64,000 nucleotides of DNA from Crambe crambe (taxonomy: Eukaryota > Porifera > Demospongiae > Poecilosclerida > Crambeidae). Below, in pieces: positions 9,725 to 20,575 of this stretch. Both the position numbers and the translations under genes were made by a program. Positions within the stretch are counted from its first letter, which is position 1; each line of letters starts with the position of its first letter. The stretch spans positions 6,572,001 to 6,636,000 of the forward strand of contig OZ004582.1 in assembly GCA_963924555.1 (NCBI GenBank). The letters run 5' to 3'. The notes beneath the pieces are model-generated. The model ran no database searches and was not told the DNA's origin. It worked only from the letters and a program-made list of their open reading frames with translations.

Positions 9725-10102
9725 CAATTAGTGTTATCTTCATCACAGAGCAGAGAGTTAATCAAACTCTGAGTTGGTTTTTATGGTCAGTGCACGGCTA
9801 GAATTGGTGTCAAAAATTGATCGAGGCATTGCTGCCTAGTGGTTGAGTGCAGTATTGTTCTCGAGTGTCTGTAAGTAAAGTATTTCTGAATTTGAATGCT
9901 GAATGAAAATGCTTTCCTCAGGGGGTGGGGGGAATTTACCTGCCCCCTCCTGCCTAAACTAAAATGCAGCTCTACATATGATGTTGGGATACAATATGCT
10001 ACTGAACATAAGAGATTTAGTGCTCATTATAAGGTTATGATAGTTGTAACATTATTCATAGCTGCTGAATAAGTGAAGAATGTGACAATGTAGTAGTGGA
10101 CT
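9725..10102 (+). repeat. Segmental duplication, copy 2 (partner 3480-3850)
   Basis: Near-identical to the DNA before unit 7, including a G-rich CCTCAGGGGGTGGGGG and AAAATGCAGCTCTACATATG. Confidence 0.8.
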
Positions 10103-10260
10103 AAACCCAATGTGTCTTGCCCTAAACCCTCTCTTTATAAGAAAAGTCTACTTTATACATGTAATCCAATTCCTCTAGAAGTGCTTTTTTCTATATTCTT
10201 TAATTATAATTTTTGGAAAGCCCACGCTAATGAGATTGTAGTAATCTCCGTGAGCTTGAA
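10049..10260 (+). ncRNA. Sm-RNA unit 18 (complete)
   Basis: TAAACCC box 10,102, TATA 10,136 (34 bp), unit-specific segment about 10,148-10,207, Sm site 10,208-10,216, distal stem GAGATT/AATCTC with GTAGT loop. The segment is about 16 bp longer than in unit 7 and unrelated to it. Confidence 0.6.
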
Positions 10261-10749
10261 AGCTTTTGATCTTTTTTTTTTTCAAACCTAAAATCTCAAA
10301 TTTTGATATTTGAAGTATCATGTTTTAGAAAGTCGACACTGACTTGAGAGGTACACTTGAGTTGTTTTCTTTGGTGGTTATTATTTTCTATTGCCTTATT
10401 AGGAGGAGAAATCTCCTCAGACAGTTGAAGGTCACAATACTGAATTTAGTTGTTCAGACATAATACAGCCTGAAATACCCCTTCAACAGTTGGCATGCTC
10501 ATTGCACTACAAGCAACCAGCATAGCTTTGTCTGCAAGCTAAAATTCCTAGCAGTAGCGATCGAAAAAAGACCCTGCAGCTCTCAGTTTTGAGCCGTGCT
10601 GTGGCTTCACCTTCACTATTTCCACATTTTCCTCTGAATTCCCAAAGTTGCCCCACACCCACATTTTTAAACCAAGGTCAGAGTTTATAACAACAGTTGA
10701 GCCAGATTTGCTAGAGAAAAAAACCACTCACTGCCTTCTCCTTGCATTT

Positions 10750-10945
10750 GGAATCATCTCTTGCTCAAATTCTTGAAGTCGTGAACAGTCTTTACCACCA
10801 AATTGAATTCTTTGCATCCATACAATGCCTAGAAACTGGGTATTAGGAATATTACATTTCTGATTGGGGGATCCATGTGGCAGAAATGAAGTATTCAAAT
10901 AGTTTATGCTTCTTTTAAATGCTTTCCTTATCAGATTTATTGTGG
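10750..10945 (+). repeat. Spacer block B, copy 4
   Basis: ATCTCTTGCTCAAATTCTTG, TTACCACCAAATTGAATTC and GGCAGAAATGAAGTATTC in block order. DNA just left of it (10,290-10,740) shows nothing recognisable. Confidence 0.5.
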
Positions 10946-11103
10946 GGAGGGGTCCACGAGCTAACTATTCCTACTTCACTCCCTTTATATCTCATCTTGG
11001 CGTGTCATGGGAGTGAAGAAGGAATAGTCAGCTCGTAACTTAGTAATATTGGTGATGGGTAAGGGGTTACTTGACTGAAGTTCACTCTCTTGTTGCTGAA
11101 CTT
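10945..11103. repeat. Foldback element, partner of 32,461-32,575 (inverted)
   Basis: GAGCTAACTATTCCTACTTC and GGGAGTGAAGAAGGAATAGT form a hairpin. The right part (GGTGATGGGTAAGGGGTTAC) is the reverse complement of 32,490-32,512. Confidence 0.6.
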
Positions 11104-11199
11104 TTTTGAACCACACACAGACATCCCATCCCTACTTTTCTTTACTTGTAGGGCATTATAATTGCCTACCCCTCATCTCTTAGGGGATATCCCTTTTCA

Positions 11200-11526
11200 T
11201 TAAGGTAGTGGAGGCGTGTTTGCTCATGAATAATTCATGAGTTAATGGTTAACGAGGCGGGTGTTGAGTTTCATACTGACTAGCATTCCTACTCTACAGC
11301 TGAGAAAATTGATGTGAAAAAATCAATCAAGGCATGGCTGCTTAGTGGTTAAGTTTCTCTGCAACGGTATTGTTCTCGAGTGTCTGGTTTGCCCTCAGTT
11401 GTAGAGTAGGAAGTGCTAGTCAGTATGAAACTGTAGTTTTCAACTGTAGCATCTCGTAGCCGGTGCAACTACCCGCCTCATTAACTTACGAATTATTCAT
11501 GAGTGAACACGCCCCCACCACCTTAA
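11200..11526. mobile_element. TTAA-flanked MITE
   Basis: Ends are TTAAGGTAGTGGAGGCGTG and CACGCCCCCACCACCTTAA, giving imperfect inverted repeats with TTAA at both edges. The arms continue through GAATAATTCATGAG, GAGGCGGGT and CATACTGACTAGCA. The TTAA target suggests a piggyBac-type non-autonomous element; no transposase is present. Confidence 0.7.
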
Positions 11527-11588
11527 CTCAGTCCAAATATTTAGTACTTATGCTTATGATTATTCATAAGGGTATAATTAAAGTTGTA

Positions 11589-11793
11589 CTATTATTCATA
11601 GTTGCTGATTAAGTGAAGAATGTGATCATGTAGTAGTGGTATGTACTGACTAAACCCAACGTGTCTAACTCTAAACCCTCTCTTTATAAGAAAGTCAGAT
11701 ACAAAATCTCAGTGAGAATGATTGTAATGCATAATTATTTCAATTTTTGGAAAGCCCACACAAATGAGGCTCTGGTATCCTCAGTGAGCTTGA
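11589..11793 (+). ncRNA. Sm-RNA unit 19 (complete)
   Basis: TAAACCC box 11,651, TATA 11,685 (34 bp), Sm site 11,742-11,750, distal stem GAGG/CCTC with a larger loop. Intact counterpart of unit 3; lies directly after the TTAA MITE. Confidence 0.6.
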
Positions 11794-11859
11794 TGTGCCA
11801 CAAAATTTACTAACTGTTCCTGCAACATGGACTCTTCAAATGGAGAAGACTGGAGTATC

Positions 11860-12055
11860 AGTGCTTATGAATAAGAAATTAATATTGACTGGACATGATG
11901 TATAGTTTGTCCTAATATTTAACTGGACATTATATCAGTGTGCATTTTGACAAATATTTTTGTCCCGACAAACAAATTATGACCAGACATATGCCCGAAA
12001 ATGTCAGGTATCAGGCTGTTATCATAAGCTCTGGACTATGTGTTATTCCAGGTAT
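11860..12055. repeat. Dispersed repeat E ('GACTGGACAT' element), copy 1
   Basis: Shares ATATTGACTGGACATGATGT, CAGTGTGCATTTTGA and GAAAATGTCAGG with 26,450-26,640 and 37,970-38,095. Ends GTGCTTATGA and TTATCATAAGCTCTG are imperfect inverse copies, so it is probably a MITE. Confidence 0.5.
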
Positions 12056-12180
12056 CTGAAGAGGCAATAATGAGGCCTTCAATTTGATTTTCAATTCAAA
12101 AACAACATACTGTAATTCAGCTTGTCTATTTAGAATGGTTTCCTTGAGTGGGACCCTATGCTAAACTAAGACACTATATA

Positions 12181-12318
12181 TTAGACAACGAGACCTAGGG
12201 ATCTAAGTTATTTAGAGACCCGAGGGCCCTGGGCTGTAGCGACCCGAGCGCAGCGAGGGCGCTACTAAGGGCCCGAGGGTCTCTAAATAACTTAGATCCC
12301 GTTGGTCAAGTTGCCTAA
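12181..12318. mobile_element. Foldback element F, copy 1
   Basis: Near-complete palindrome. TTAGACAACGAGACC is matched by GGTCAAGTTGCCTAA, and GATCTAAGTTATTTAGAGAC by its inverse around 12,280-12,298. The centre is GTAGCGACCCGAGCG/GAGGGCGCTAC. Copy 2 is at 28,007-28,148. Confidence 0.7.
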
Positions 12319-12399
12319 CTTATTTAGAACATAGCAACATAGTTTTGGAACTTAGACTAAAGTAGAAGGTCAAATGAATCGCTAGTCAGCCATGAAAGC

Positions 12400-12560
12400 T
12401 TCGTGCACAGAAAATCCAGCAGCTGAAAATCACCGGAACTAAGGTAGGCTTTCTAGCTTATACGCTTGAAGATATGAACTAACTAAGCTTTCTACGCTAC
12501 CTTCGGTACCTTGTTACTCTTTTCTAGGCTTCAGTTGGTACTCACTAGCATCAGGAGGCG
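12400..12560. repeat. Inverted partner of 16,210-16,370
   Basis: AAGGTAGGCTTTCTAGCTTATA, read in parts, and CTACGCTACCTTCGGTACCTT match the reverse complement of the segment around 16,270-16,345. ORFs here (12,511-12,858, 12,901-13,086) resemble nothing I recognise and are not called. Confidence 0.5.
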
Positions 12561-13109
12561 AGAAAACTTTCACCATAATGGTTTTTTGACAAAGTCTTCT
12601 AACACACGCCCACCAGGTGGGGTGGTTGTTTACTATGGATTCATAACAATATTTCTAATTGCTGCCCACCACAGGGTACTAAGTGCCTTTAGCTACAATA
12701 GTAGGTTTACTAAGTGCCATAGGCTCTTAGTAAATCCTGGTAGGTTACTAAAGAAAATAATGAGGTCTACAAAACAAGGTAACTGTGTTCTAGTCAATTC
12801 ATCCCTGAATGCTTCCCTAATCTCAATATTTTTTCATGGTCTTAAGTATTCACATTGAGCGATTTCACTGTATTAAACTCTACCATACCACAACCTCCCA
12901 TTGTGGGGTCAACCTACATGGAAAGGAACATTGCATCACCTTGATCATTGCTCTACTTTAAGAGCTACTAATCAGCAGAGAGCGTGGGTTATTCTCTCTG
13001 TTGTAATAGCATATTTATCACTATCCATATTTCCTTTTCTTGTGTTAATGAGAGGGACGTCCCCTCATCTTTATTTGAAGGGCTAGATGGATGTAATTAA
13101 AGTTTTAGT

Positions 13110-13270
13110 ATAATTTTTATACACAGCTGCTGGATGTGGTCATGTGGTAGTGACTGAACCCAACATGTCTATCCCTAAACCTTCTCTTTAGCATGCATGG
13201 ATGTTTTTTCTGCATTTAATCATTTTTGGAAATCTCGCACTGATGTGCAATTATTTATGAGCGCGATTTT
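13110..13270 (+). pseudogene. Sm-RNA unit 20 (decayed)
   Basis: Remnants only: CTGAACCCAACATGTCTATC for the box, a broken TATA (CTTCTCTTTAGC) and a CATTTTTGG Sm-like site at 13,221-13,229, followed by an unrelated AAATCTCGC ... GCGCGATTT pair. Confidence 0.4.
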
Positions 13271-13775
13271 AGCTTTTGGTGTATTGAAATGAAGTCTATC
13301 TACTAGGGAAGTGCAAAGCGTTGTGACAAGCAAAGCTTTAGCCGATGGCATCACCTTATCACAAAAGAGGGAACTGGAAGAATGTTAGCGCCTTCTCATT
13401 CAACCACCTAGTGACTCGCTTCACTCGAAATTATTGCTAGGTTTATGTATTGTCTGGTAGTAGTGTGTACAACTCCTTGAATTCCAGCCTCCCCCCCTAT
13501 AAGCGGTCATGAAATATGCTCAGTAAGTGTATCGTAACACACATACAGTATGCTAGATTTCTCTATTGCAACAGAATTTTTTCAAGAATTTTTTTTTTCA
13601 AGAACTATATGATTTTGAGACCGTGAAATTAAAATTTATCCCACAGTATTTCAGCGATTTAATTCAATAAGTGACATTCAAGTGTTTTAACAAGCACTGC
13701 ATATTGCTAAGCCTTATATTGGTCTTAATGAAAGGGACATCCCCTCTTCCTTTTGTTAATAGCCTCAGGTTATAA

Positions 13776-13966
13776 TAGTATTCATAGATTGCTCTGGTTA
13801 AATGAGGAATGTGAGTAAACCCAACGTGTATAATGCTAAGCCCTATCTTTATAGGGGGAATCCAGAAGGATGATTGGCTACTGCCGTGTATGGGAGTAGT
13901 TTAACTGTAACTAATTTTTGGAAAGCCCACGTTACTTCTAGGGATCTTATGATCTCCGTGAGCTTG
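13776..13966 (+). ncRNA. Sm-RNA unit 21 (complete)
   Basis: TAAACCC box 13,816, TATA 13,850 (34 bp), Sm site 13,913-13,921. The distal stem GGGATC/GATCTC with TTAT loop differs at two paired positions from the GGGGTC/GACCTC stems while keeping pairing, a compensatory change. Confidence 0.6.
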
Positions 13967-14204
13967 CTTTTTTTTTTTTCTTTTTTTTTTCATTATTATG
14001 TGGAGCACTCATGTGGAGTGCAGTAGATATAGAGTGGTTAGGTGTGGTTAAACTTTTTTGAGCTTTATAAACAGCACATCCCTCCCTACTTGCCTATTTT
14101 TATTTAGAATGCAATAAAACAGACAAAGATGTCTGTAGAGTTCCAAAGAAAACCTACCCTTCCTAATTTCAATAGTCATACTCATATTACTCAACTACTC
14201 TATC

Positions 14205-14770
14205 CTTACTTCACTCCCCATGAGAGCACTACTCTATCCCCCCATGAGAGTGAAATAACCCCCACCTATCTGTGTGTGTGCGAAAAAAATCTATGATGTA
14301 ATAACATAGCTCACCCATGTTTGAGTTACCAGACCTGTTCGCCCCGAGAATAAAGGGTTGGCACTGCTGAGTAGCCCTTTCCCTGTGCCTTCTTCTCTCC
14401 ACACCAAAATTAATTGGTGCGAGCAGTCTGAGAATTTTTTAATGCATAGTATCACGTTATTCTGGTTTCATCTGCTGCAATACGATGATGTCATCTAGTA
14501 AAGAATACTAATTTCAGGGGTGGATCTATGATTTTTGAGATAGGTGGGCCCAGACCCTCAGTGCTGAGTGCAAAAGTGACAATAACTTCAACATATGTAG
14601 CTAAAAACATCCAGTAAAGTCAGTCAGTTATCATTCAAAGGATCTACTAATAGCATGTGCCTTGGTTGGTGACCTTTTTATAGTGGTGATCATTATGGAG
14701 GGAGGGGGGGAGCCACTTGGATCTGCCACTGAATTTAAAAGCACACCCCACAATTACAATTCAATGCATT
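14205..14770 (+). repeat. Spacer block D, copy 2
   Basis: Same order of motifs as 4030-4560. Both copies stand directly before a unit of the unit-8 type, so spacer and unit were duplicated together. Confidence 0.6.
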
Positions 14771-14801
14771 TCCCTAGTAAAGGATGTTAATTGAGATGTG
14801 T

Positions 14802-15038
14802 TAATGGTATTCATAGCTTACTGGTTAACAAAGAATGCAAGTATTACATACTGACTAAACCCACTAAACCCAATGCGTGTAGAGCTAAACTCTCTCTTTA
14901 TAAAGAGGCTGCTAAGGGCTAAGATTGTTCGAAATGCTATAATTGTACGAAATGTTTATCAATTGTTAAATTTTTGGAAAGCCCACGTTATTGTGGCTAG
15001 CCCACATTAAAGGGGTCTTATGACCTCTGTGAGCTTGA
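14802..15038 (+). ncRNA. Sm-RNA unit 22 (complete)
   Basis: TAAACCC appears twice in a row (14,856 and 14,865) through a 9 bp duplication. The second lies 34 bp before TATA (14,899). Sm site 14,969-14,977, GGGGTC/GACCTC stem. The unit-specific segment contains two near-repeats, ATTGTTCGAAATG and ATTGTACGAAATG. Confidence 0.57.
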
Positions 15039-15043
15039 TTTAA

Positions 15044-15296
15044 TTTGGACTAAACCCAACGTGTCTAACCCTAAACCTTCTCTTTATAAGAAAGTCTGGA
15101 GGGTGTCCATTTACTTCAAAGTTCCTATTTGATATTCCTAATTTTTAATTTGGACTAAACCCAACGTGTCTAACCCTAAACCTTCTCTTTATAAGAAAGT
15201 CTGGAGGGTGTCCATTTACTTCAAAGTTCCTATTTGATATTCCTAATTTTTGGAAAGCCCACGCTAATAAGATTCTAGTAATCTCTGTGAGCTTGA
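15044..15296 (+). ncRNA. Sm-RNA unit 23/24, tandemly duplicated head
   Basis: Fused directly to the tail of unit 22 with no upstream element. The box, TATA and unit-specific segment occur twice with a 105 bp period (boxes 15,051 and 15,156; TATA 15,085 and 15,190). The first copy ends AATTTTTAA and lacks a hairpin; the second has the Sm site 15,245-15,253 and a stem AAGATT/AATCTC. It may be inactive without the upstream element. Confidence 0.5.
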
Positions 15297-15488
15297 AAGC
15301 TTTTGATCTTCTTTTTTCAGAAGTTCCTTTTAAAATCTAGAAAATTGACACTGGAGAGGTACACTTGAGTTATGTTTTCTTTGGTGGTTATTAGTTTTGA
15401 TTGCCTTTTAAGGGGAAGAGAAATCTCCTCTGTCGAAGGTCACGTTACTTAATTTAGTTGACCTGAAATACTTAATATTAAAGTTGTA

Positions 15489-15650
15489 CCATTATTCATA
15501 GTTGCTGGTTATGTACTGACTAAACCCAATGTGATATTCTTGTGCCAGTGGACTTTCTTATAAAGAGAGGGTTTAGTGTAAGGATGTAATAATATCTGTT
15601 AATAATGGAAAGCCCACCTAATGAAATTCTGCTAATTTCTGTGAGCTTGA
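15489..15650 (+). pseudogene. Sm-RNA unit 25, internal inversion
   Basis: Upstream element, TAAACCC box and tail run on the + strand, but the TATA block between them (15,550-15,576) reads in reverse: GGACTTTCTTATAAAGAGAG is the inverse of the usual CTCTCTTTATAAGAAAGTCC. The Sm site is reduced to AATAATGG. The hairpin GAAATT/AATTTC is still paired. Confidence 0.6.
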
Positions 15651-16209
15651 AATTTATTCGAAACTTGAAATGGTAAACGTGTTTCAAGTTCACCTACACC
15701 TCTTGAATGTGGACTTTAAAAAAAAATTATTTTTTTTTTTTCACTTGGAGTGAATAGGTATTAGAAAGTAGTTGGTTCCAAGACCAAGAAAAAAACAGAA
15801 AATCCATAGGCCTTTTCTAATTGGGGGAGGTATTTAAGGTTTAGGGACATCCCTTCTATCCAAAGTTACCCTTTCAGGTCTTAATGAGAGGGACATCCCC
15901 TCTATCCAAAATTTTAGTGCCTCCTTTCAGGTCTCAGCTTTATGAGCAACATGGTGATTTTTTTCTCTTTTCTCTTTAGTACTAGCTTTGCAAGTGTGTA
16001 TCAAATCTTTCTTATTGTCTGGACATGCATGTGATGTTTCTCCCGAGGACACTGTACTTGCTCCTAATTAAGCGCTACTGGCTGTTAAGCACATGATTTG
16101 TTAATGGAATATGTGTTCCAAATCAAGCTCACCTTAAATACAAGCGCACCCACGAAATTATGCTGAATAAGCAATGTGTTGGTGGGCGGAGTTTCAAACT
16201 TGAGTCTAA

Positions 16210-16370
16210 GAGAAGCTAGATTTCTCTCCTCCTGGTGCTGTAAAGTGCCAACTAAAGCCTAGAGAAGAGAAACAAGGTGCTGAAGGTAGCGTAGACAGCT
16301 TAGTTCATGATTCCAAGCATATAAGCTGGAAAGCCCACCTTAGTCCTGATGATAGCTTTGCTTAGCTTTT
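16210..16370. repeat. Inverted partner of 12,400-12,560
   Basis: Same element in opposite orientation. The stretch 16,020-17,215 holds otherwise no gene I can recognise. Confidence 0.5.
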
Positions 16371-16991
16371 CTTTCATTTCACTAGCGCACACACTTGCAC
16401 GCTCTTTGACAACCCTGACAAAGAGCACACTATTGTACATGCCTACCATAGATGGAGGTAATTAAAACTGTACTACTAGGGCAATGTTCAACATTCAGTT
16501 AACAGCGAGCGAGCAAGCAAATATTCTTTAGTGCCACAACTTTTATTTTGCTGTTTAGTTCATATGAGCTACAACTACTACTTTAGCTTTAGGCAGTGAG
16601 CAAGTGAGCATGATAGGCTCCAGTGCTTGATATTGCATCAAAGACAAGAGTCATGTAAGTGGTGGTTCCAACCAGAAAGCTAAAACTGTAAATACTTACC
16701 ACAAGCACTTAGATAAACCAAGCGCCTACAATTCACTTTGATATGTAGTATTATCATAACTAACTGAGTTAATAGCTAGTGAACATGGCCAAGAGAAAGA
16801 CATCCTCTCTAAGAAATAGCTTTCTTTCCTCAATATCTGAGGAATTTATTGACAGGAGGAGGAAATTTTTTTGGAGAGTTTAAGTCTTAGCTAACACATA
16901 ATTACAGTGAATAGTTGTTTGTTCTGAATAGCTACAATAATTAGGGATTTATTATTGCTTGTTCTGATTTTTTTAAATATGAACAGTCCAG

Positions 16992-16994
<3 letters not shown>

Positions 16995-17027
<33 letters not shown>
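16995..17027. repeat. Poly-C tract
   Basis: About 33 C in a row. Confidence 0.9.
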
Positions 17028-17030
<3 letters not shown>

Positions 17031-17215
17031 AGTACTTTAGCACTTCTATATGACAAAAGGCTGTAGAAAACAATCTAGCTCAATTACAATTATTGGAGCA
17101 TGCACATTATGCACTACTATACATGACAGGTATACTGTACCATACCTACCCTGGGGCATTTTGCAATGAGTCATGACCTGAGAGTCAGCTCACTCCTGCT
17201 GTGCTCGCTTGCTGC

Positions 17216-17426
17216 AATTATTCACATAGGTTGCTGATTAAGTGAAGAATGTGGTCATGTAGTAGTGGTATGTACTGACTAAACCCAACGTGTCTAACCC
17301 TAAACCCTCTCTTTATAAGAAGTCCAGTGCATCCAAAGACACAAGAATATAGATATAGATCATTAAGAAATAATAATTTTTGGAAAGCCCATGTGAACGA
17401 AATTCTGGTAATTTCCATGGGCTTGA
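17216..17426 (+). ncRNA. Sm-RNA unit 26 (complete)
   Basis: TAAACCC box 17,280, TATA 17,314 (34 bp), Sm site 17,375-17,383. The basal stem here is fully paired (AAGCCCATG with CATGGGCTT), unlike the usual copies with one mismatch, and the distal stem is GAAATT/AATTTC. Strong support for an RNA hairpin. Confidence 0.63.
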
Positions 17427-18578
17427 ATTTTTTCTTCAAACCTGAAATATAATCTTTAAGTGAAATTTACCATGTTTCAAGTTCTTAAATAATGTGGGCT
17501 TTCAAAAAAAAAAAGAGAAAATAGTTCCAAGCCCAAAATGTAATAGGCCATAGGTGGAGGGTCCCCACTATTTAAAGTTCCAGTGCCCCCCCTTTTTTTA
17601 TGGTTATCCCCTCTAAAGTGAATGGCAAGTTGGTCCAATGTGCTGTGCTGTGTAAACTTGAGGCTGTTCCTGAATAGATGTGTGGCTTTTCTTCAATAGA
17701 TGGAAATGTTTGCCTCAGCATCAGAGTGCCAAGGCACAGTGCCGAAGGCAACTATTATTAATAGCGCACGCAGCTAGCTACTAGTCTAGCAAGCTAGCCA
17801 ACACGACTTCAAGCTCTACTACAGTACTAAAGACAAACAGACAGGCTCAGGCTCGCAGTCACTATACAGTAATGATACACCGTGAAGAGAGTGCTGATGC
17901 TTCTTGGCCGTCTTTAAGCTTTGCCAACAAATCAAGCCCATGCAGAGAAGACAGCAATGAACAAAAACAACAGAGATTGCAATGTACACAAACTAGGTGA
18001 TCATTTGAAGTGCCAAAGAGAGAGCCATGTTGAAGGAGAATATAATGAAAGAATCCAGTACACATACTTCAATCAAGCTATGCGTGAGAATCATTCAAAA
18101 CGGCAGTTTGAAAGCATTGAACAGCAAGAATACTAGCTGTGTAAATACCCACCTTACTACAATAAGCCATGTTGCTCAGTGCACATTATTTAGAAAATTT
18201 AATAATAATAAAGGTTGCACTGAAGTTGTGCCGAGGCATTCCTAATCTTTCACTTGTTATTAGAATCAATCTGCGCTTCATTTCACTGTATCCAAAGTTA
18301 CCCTTTCAGGTTTTAATGAGAGGGACATCCCCTCTATTCAAAGTTTCAATGCATTCCTTCATGTCTCAGCTTTATGGGCAACATGGTGATCGCTTTTTTC
18401 TCTTTTCTCTTTAGTACCATTATTAGCAAGTGTGTATCAATTAAATCTTTCTTATTGTCTTAATGAAAGAGACATCCCCTCCCCTTTGTCAGTAGCCCCA
18501 TATTATCTATGCCTTCTTCTCTCCACACCAAAACAAACAAACAAACAAACAAAAAAGTGTTTATTAATTAATATCTGA

Positions 18579-18768
18579 CAGTTATTCATAGTTTGCTGGT
18601 TAAGTGAAGAATGTGATTATAAACCCAATGTGTGTAAATGCTTAACTCTCTCTTTATAAGGAAGTCCAGTGGATGGCTCTGGCTACCACATGGAGTGTTG
18701 TTTCTTAGTAGTGTAAAAATTTTTGGAAAGCCCACGATAAAGAGGTCTAATGATCTCCGTGTGCTTGA
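18579..18768 (+). ncRNA. Sm-RNA unit 27 (complete)
   Basis: TAAACCC box 18,620, TATA 18,655 (35 bp), Sm site 18,718-18,726, distal stem GAGGTC/GATCTC with a G-U pair. Family of units 5 and 16 with a different end to the unit-specific segment. Confidence 0.58.
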
Positions 18769-19084
18769 TCTGTTTGAAATTCTTCATCATCACTAATCAC
18801 TTGCCATTTGCAAATCTTGATATTGAGAGAGCTCACTCTATGAGCTGAAGTTGGAATTTGGTTATAATATTATAGCAGTGTGTCAAATCTAAATAGACTG
18901 ATGTGTAAGTCCAATATGATTGCTGTATGTTGGCAAGCTGGTTGACAGCTTCTACACACTTCATGATTAACGTAAATAAATTATGAAGGAGCAGTCTCCT
19001 CTGATTGAATTATCAGTTAAATTACTCAGATTGCCCAATAATTGGCATACTCATTGTACTATAAGCAACCAGCACATAAAAACA

Positions 19085-19096
19085 ATAACAACAATG

Positions 19097-19129
<33 letters not shown>

Positions 19130-19135
19130 ACAACA
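19085..19135. repeat. (AAC)n microsatellite
   Basis: CAA/AAC triplets with two TGA interruptions. Confidence 0.9.
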
Positions 19136-19194
19136 AACTTGGTCTGCAAGCTAAAAGAATAGTTGGGAAGATAGCTCCCCTTCTCCAACTGCAT

Positions 19195-19435
19195 TTGGAA
19201 TCCTCTCTTACTCAAAATTCACGATCAAAGTTGTGTGTGACTTTGATGATCCAGTCCTTGCCACCAAAAGTGCATCCATACAATACCTAGAACTATAGGA
19301 ATAACTTTTCTGAAAGGGGGTCCATGTGGCAGAAATGAAGTATTCGAAATAGATCTGTCGTTGAGGGGGAGGGATATTTCGGCCCCCTCCCCTCTGAAAA
19401 TTTGAATGCCGTCCTGCATGTGATGTTGGGATTAT
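19195..19435 (+). repeat. Spacer block B, copy 5
   Basis: Same motif order as 1855-2075, followed by a block-C stretch (19,610-19,860) with several GGGACATCCCCT repeats. Confidence 0.55.
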
Positions 19436-19876
19436 TTAGCAATGTACTAACTAAACCCAATATCACTTTTATATCTAATTTTAAATGCTTGTAGCATTTC
19501 AGGTTTAAAACCAGCACAGAATTAAGGCTCATGAATAAGAATAGTTGGTTCCAAGGCCAACTTCTTGTGAAAGCAAGAGTATCTTGCTCCCCAATTAGAA
19601 AAGGCTTATGGTCCCCTCTATCCAGTGCCCCCTTTTTAGGGACATCCCCTCTATGTCTCTTAATGACAGGGACATCCCCTCTATCCAAAATTTCTTTCTG
19701 GTTTTAATGAGGACATCCAAAGTTTCATAGCTAGGTCTTAATGAGAGGTGCCATCCCCTTCTTCATAGTCCTATAAGTAATCAGAGTGATACCATTCTAA
19801 TTAAAGGTCTTAATGAGAGGGACATCCCCTTCCTCATAGTCCTCCTATTGGGAAGAAGGAAGTAATCAGAGTGATA

Positions 19877-20063
19877 ACATTATTCATAGCTTGCTAATTA
19901 AGTGAAGAATGTGAATGGCATTTACTGACTAAACCCAACGAGTCCAACCATAGACTTGCTCTTCATAAAGGAGTCCAGGTGTGTCTAGAGAACACTTCTT
20001 CATCGGTCCATCAAGTTTCTGAATTTTTGGAAAGCTCATGCTTATCGATTTCCATGAGCTTGA
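19877..20063 (+). ncRNA. Sm-RNA unit 28 (complete, variant hairpin)
   Basis: TAAACCC box 19,930, CATA in place of TATA at 19,964 (34 bp), Sm site 20,022-20,030. The hairpin is one long basal stem AAGCTCATG/CATGAGCTT with no distal GAGATT-type stem. Paralogue of unit 30 with a different unit-specific segment. Confidence 0.57.
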
Positions 20064-20379
20064 TTTTATTCCAAACAGTGTATTAGTTATTCATGTCAAA
20101 GGATCATTGTGGGGGCCTGTACAATGATTCTGTCATAGGACAATGGGGTTTTTCATGGATTTAAAGACTGAGGGTGATTATTTACATCATTTAATTATCC
20201 CTGTGAGAATGTCTTACTTATTTAGAAAATGGTGAAATTTATAAGGAGATGATATCTTATTCTCCGTGAAATAGGCTCTTATCGCCTGTGGTGAGGTGTC
20301 TTAAAGTTGAACACCTGCTTAATGACTAAAGATCAAAGCATACCATTTTCTAAGTGTAGGAATATTTCAATAATGAAAT

Positions 20380-20575
20380 AAATATGCTTGGCCACCACGT
20401 ACATGCTGGTACAAAGGAGTCGAAGCACAAATGAGTTACTTGTTCACTGCATGTCACACGAACATAGGGATGGCTGAGTATATGGTTCAAAAGACTTCAA
20501 TTACCACCTTACCCAACGCCAAAACACATCCCTACTTTGTTGCCCTTTACGTGTTCGATGATCACTCCTCTATCC
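20380..20575 (+). repeat. Segmental duplication (partner 23,260-23,465)
   Basis: GGAGTCGAAGCACAAATGAG through GATCACTCCTCTATCC is repeated almost unchanged before MITE copy 3. Together with units 28/30 and 29/31 it defines a duplicated block of roughly 3 kb. Confidence 0.75.
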
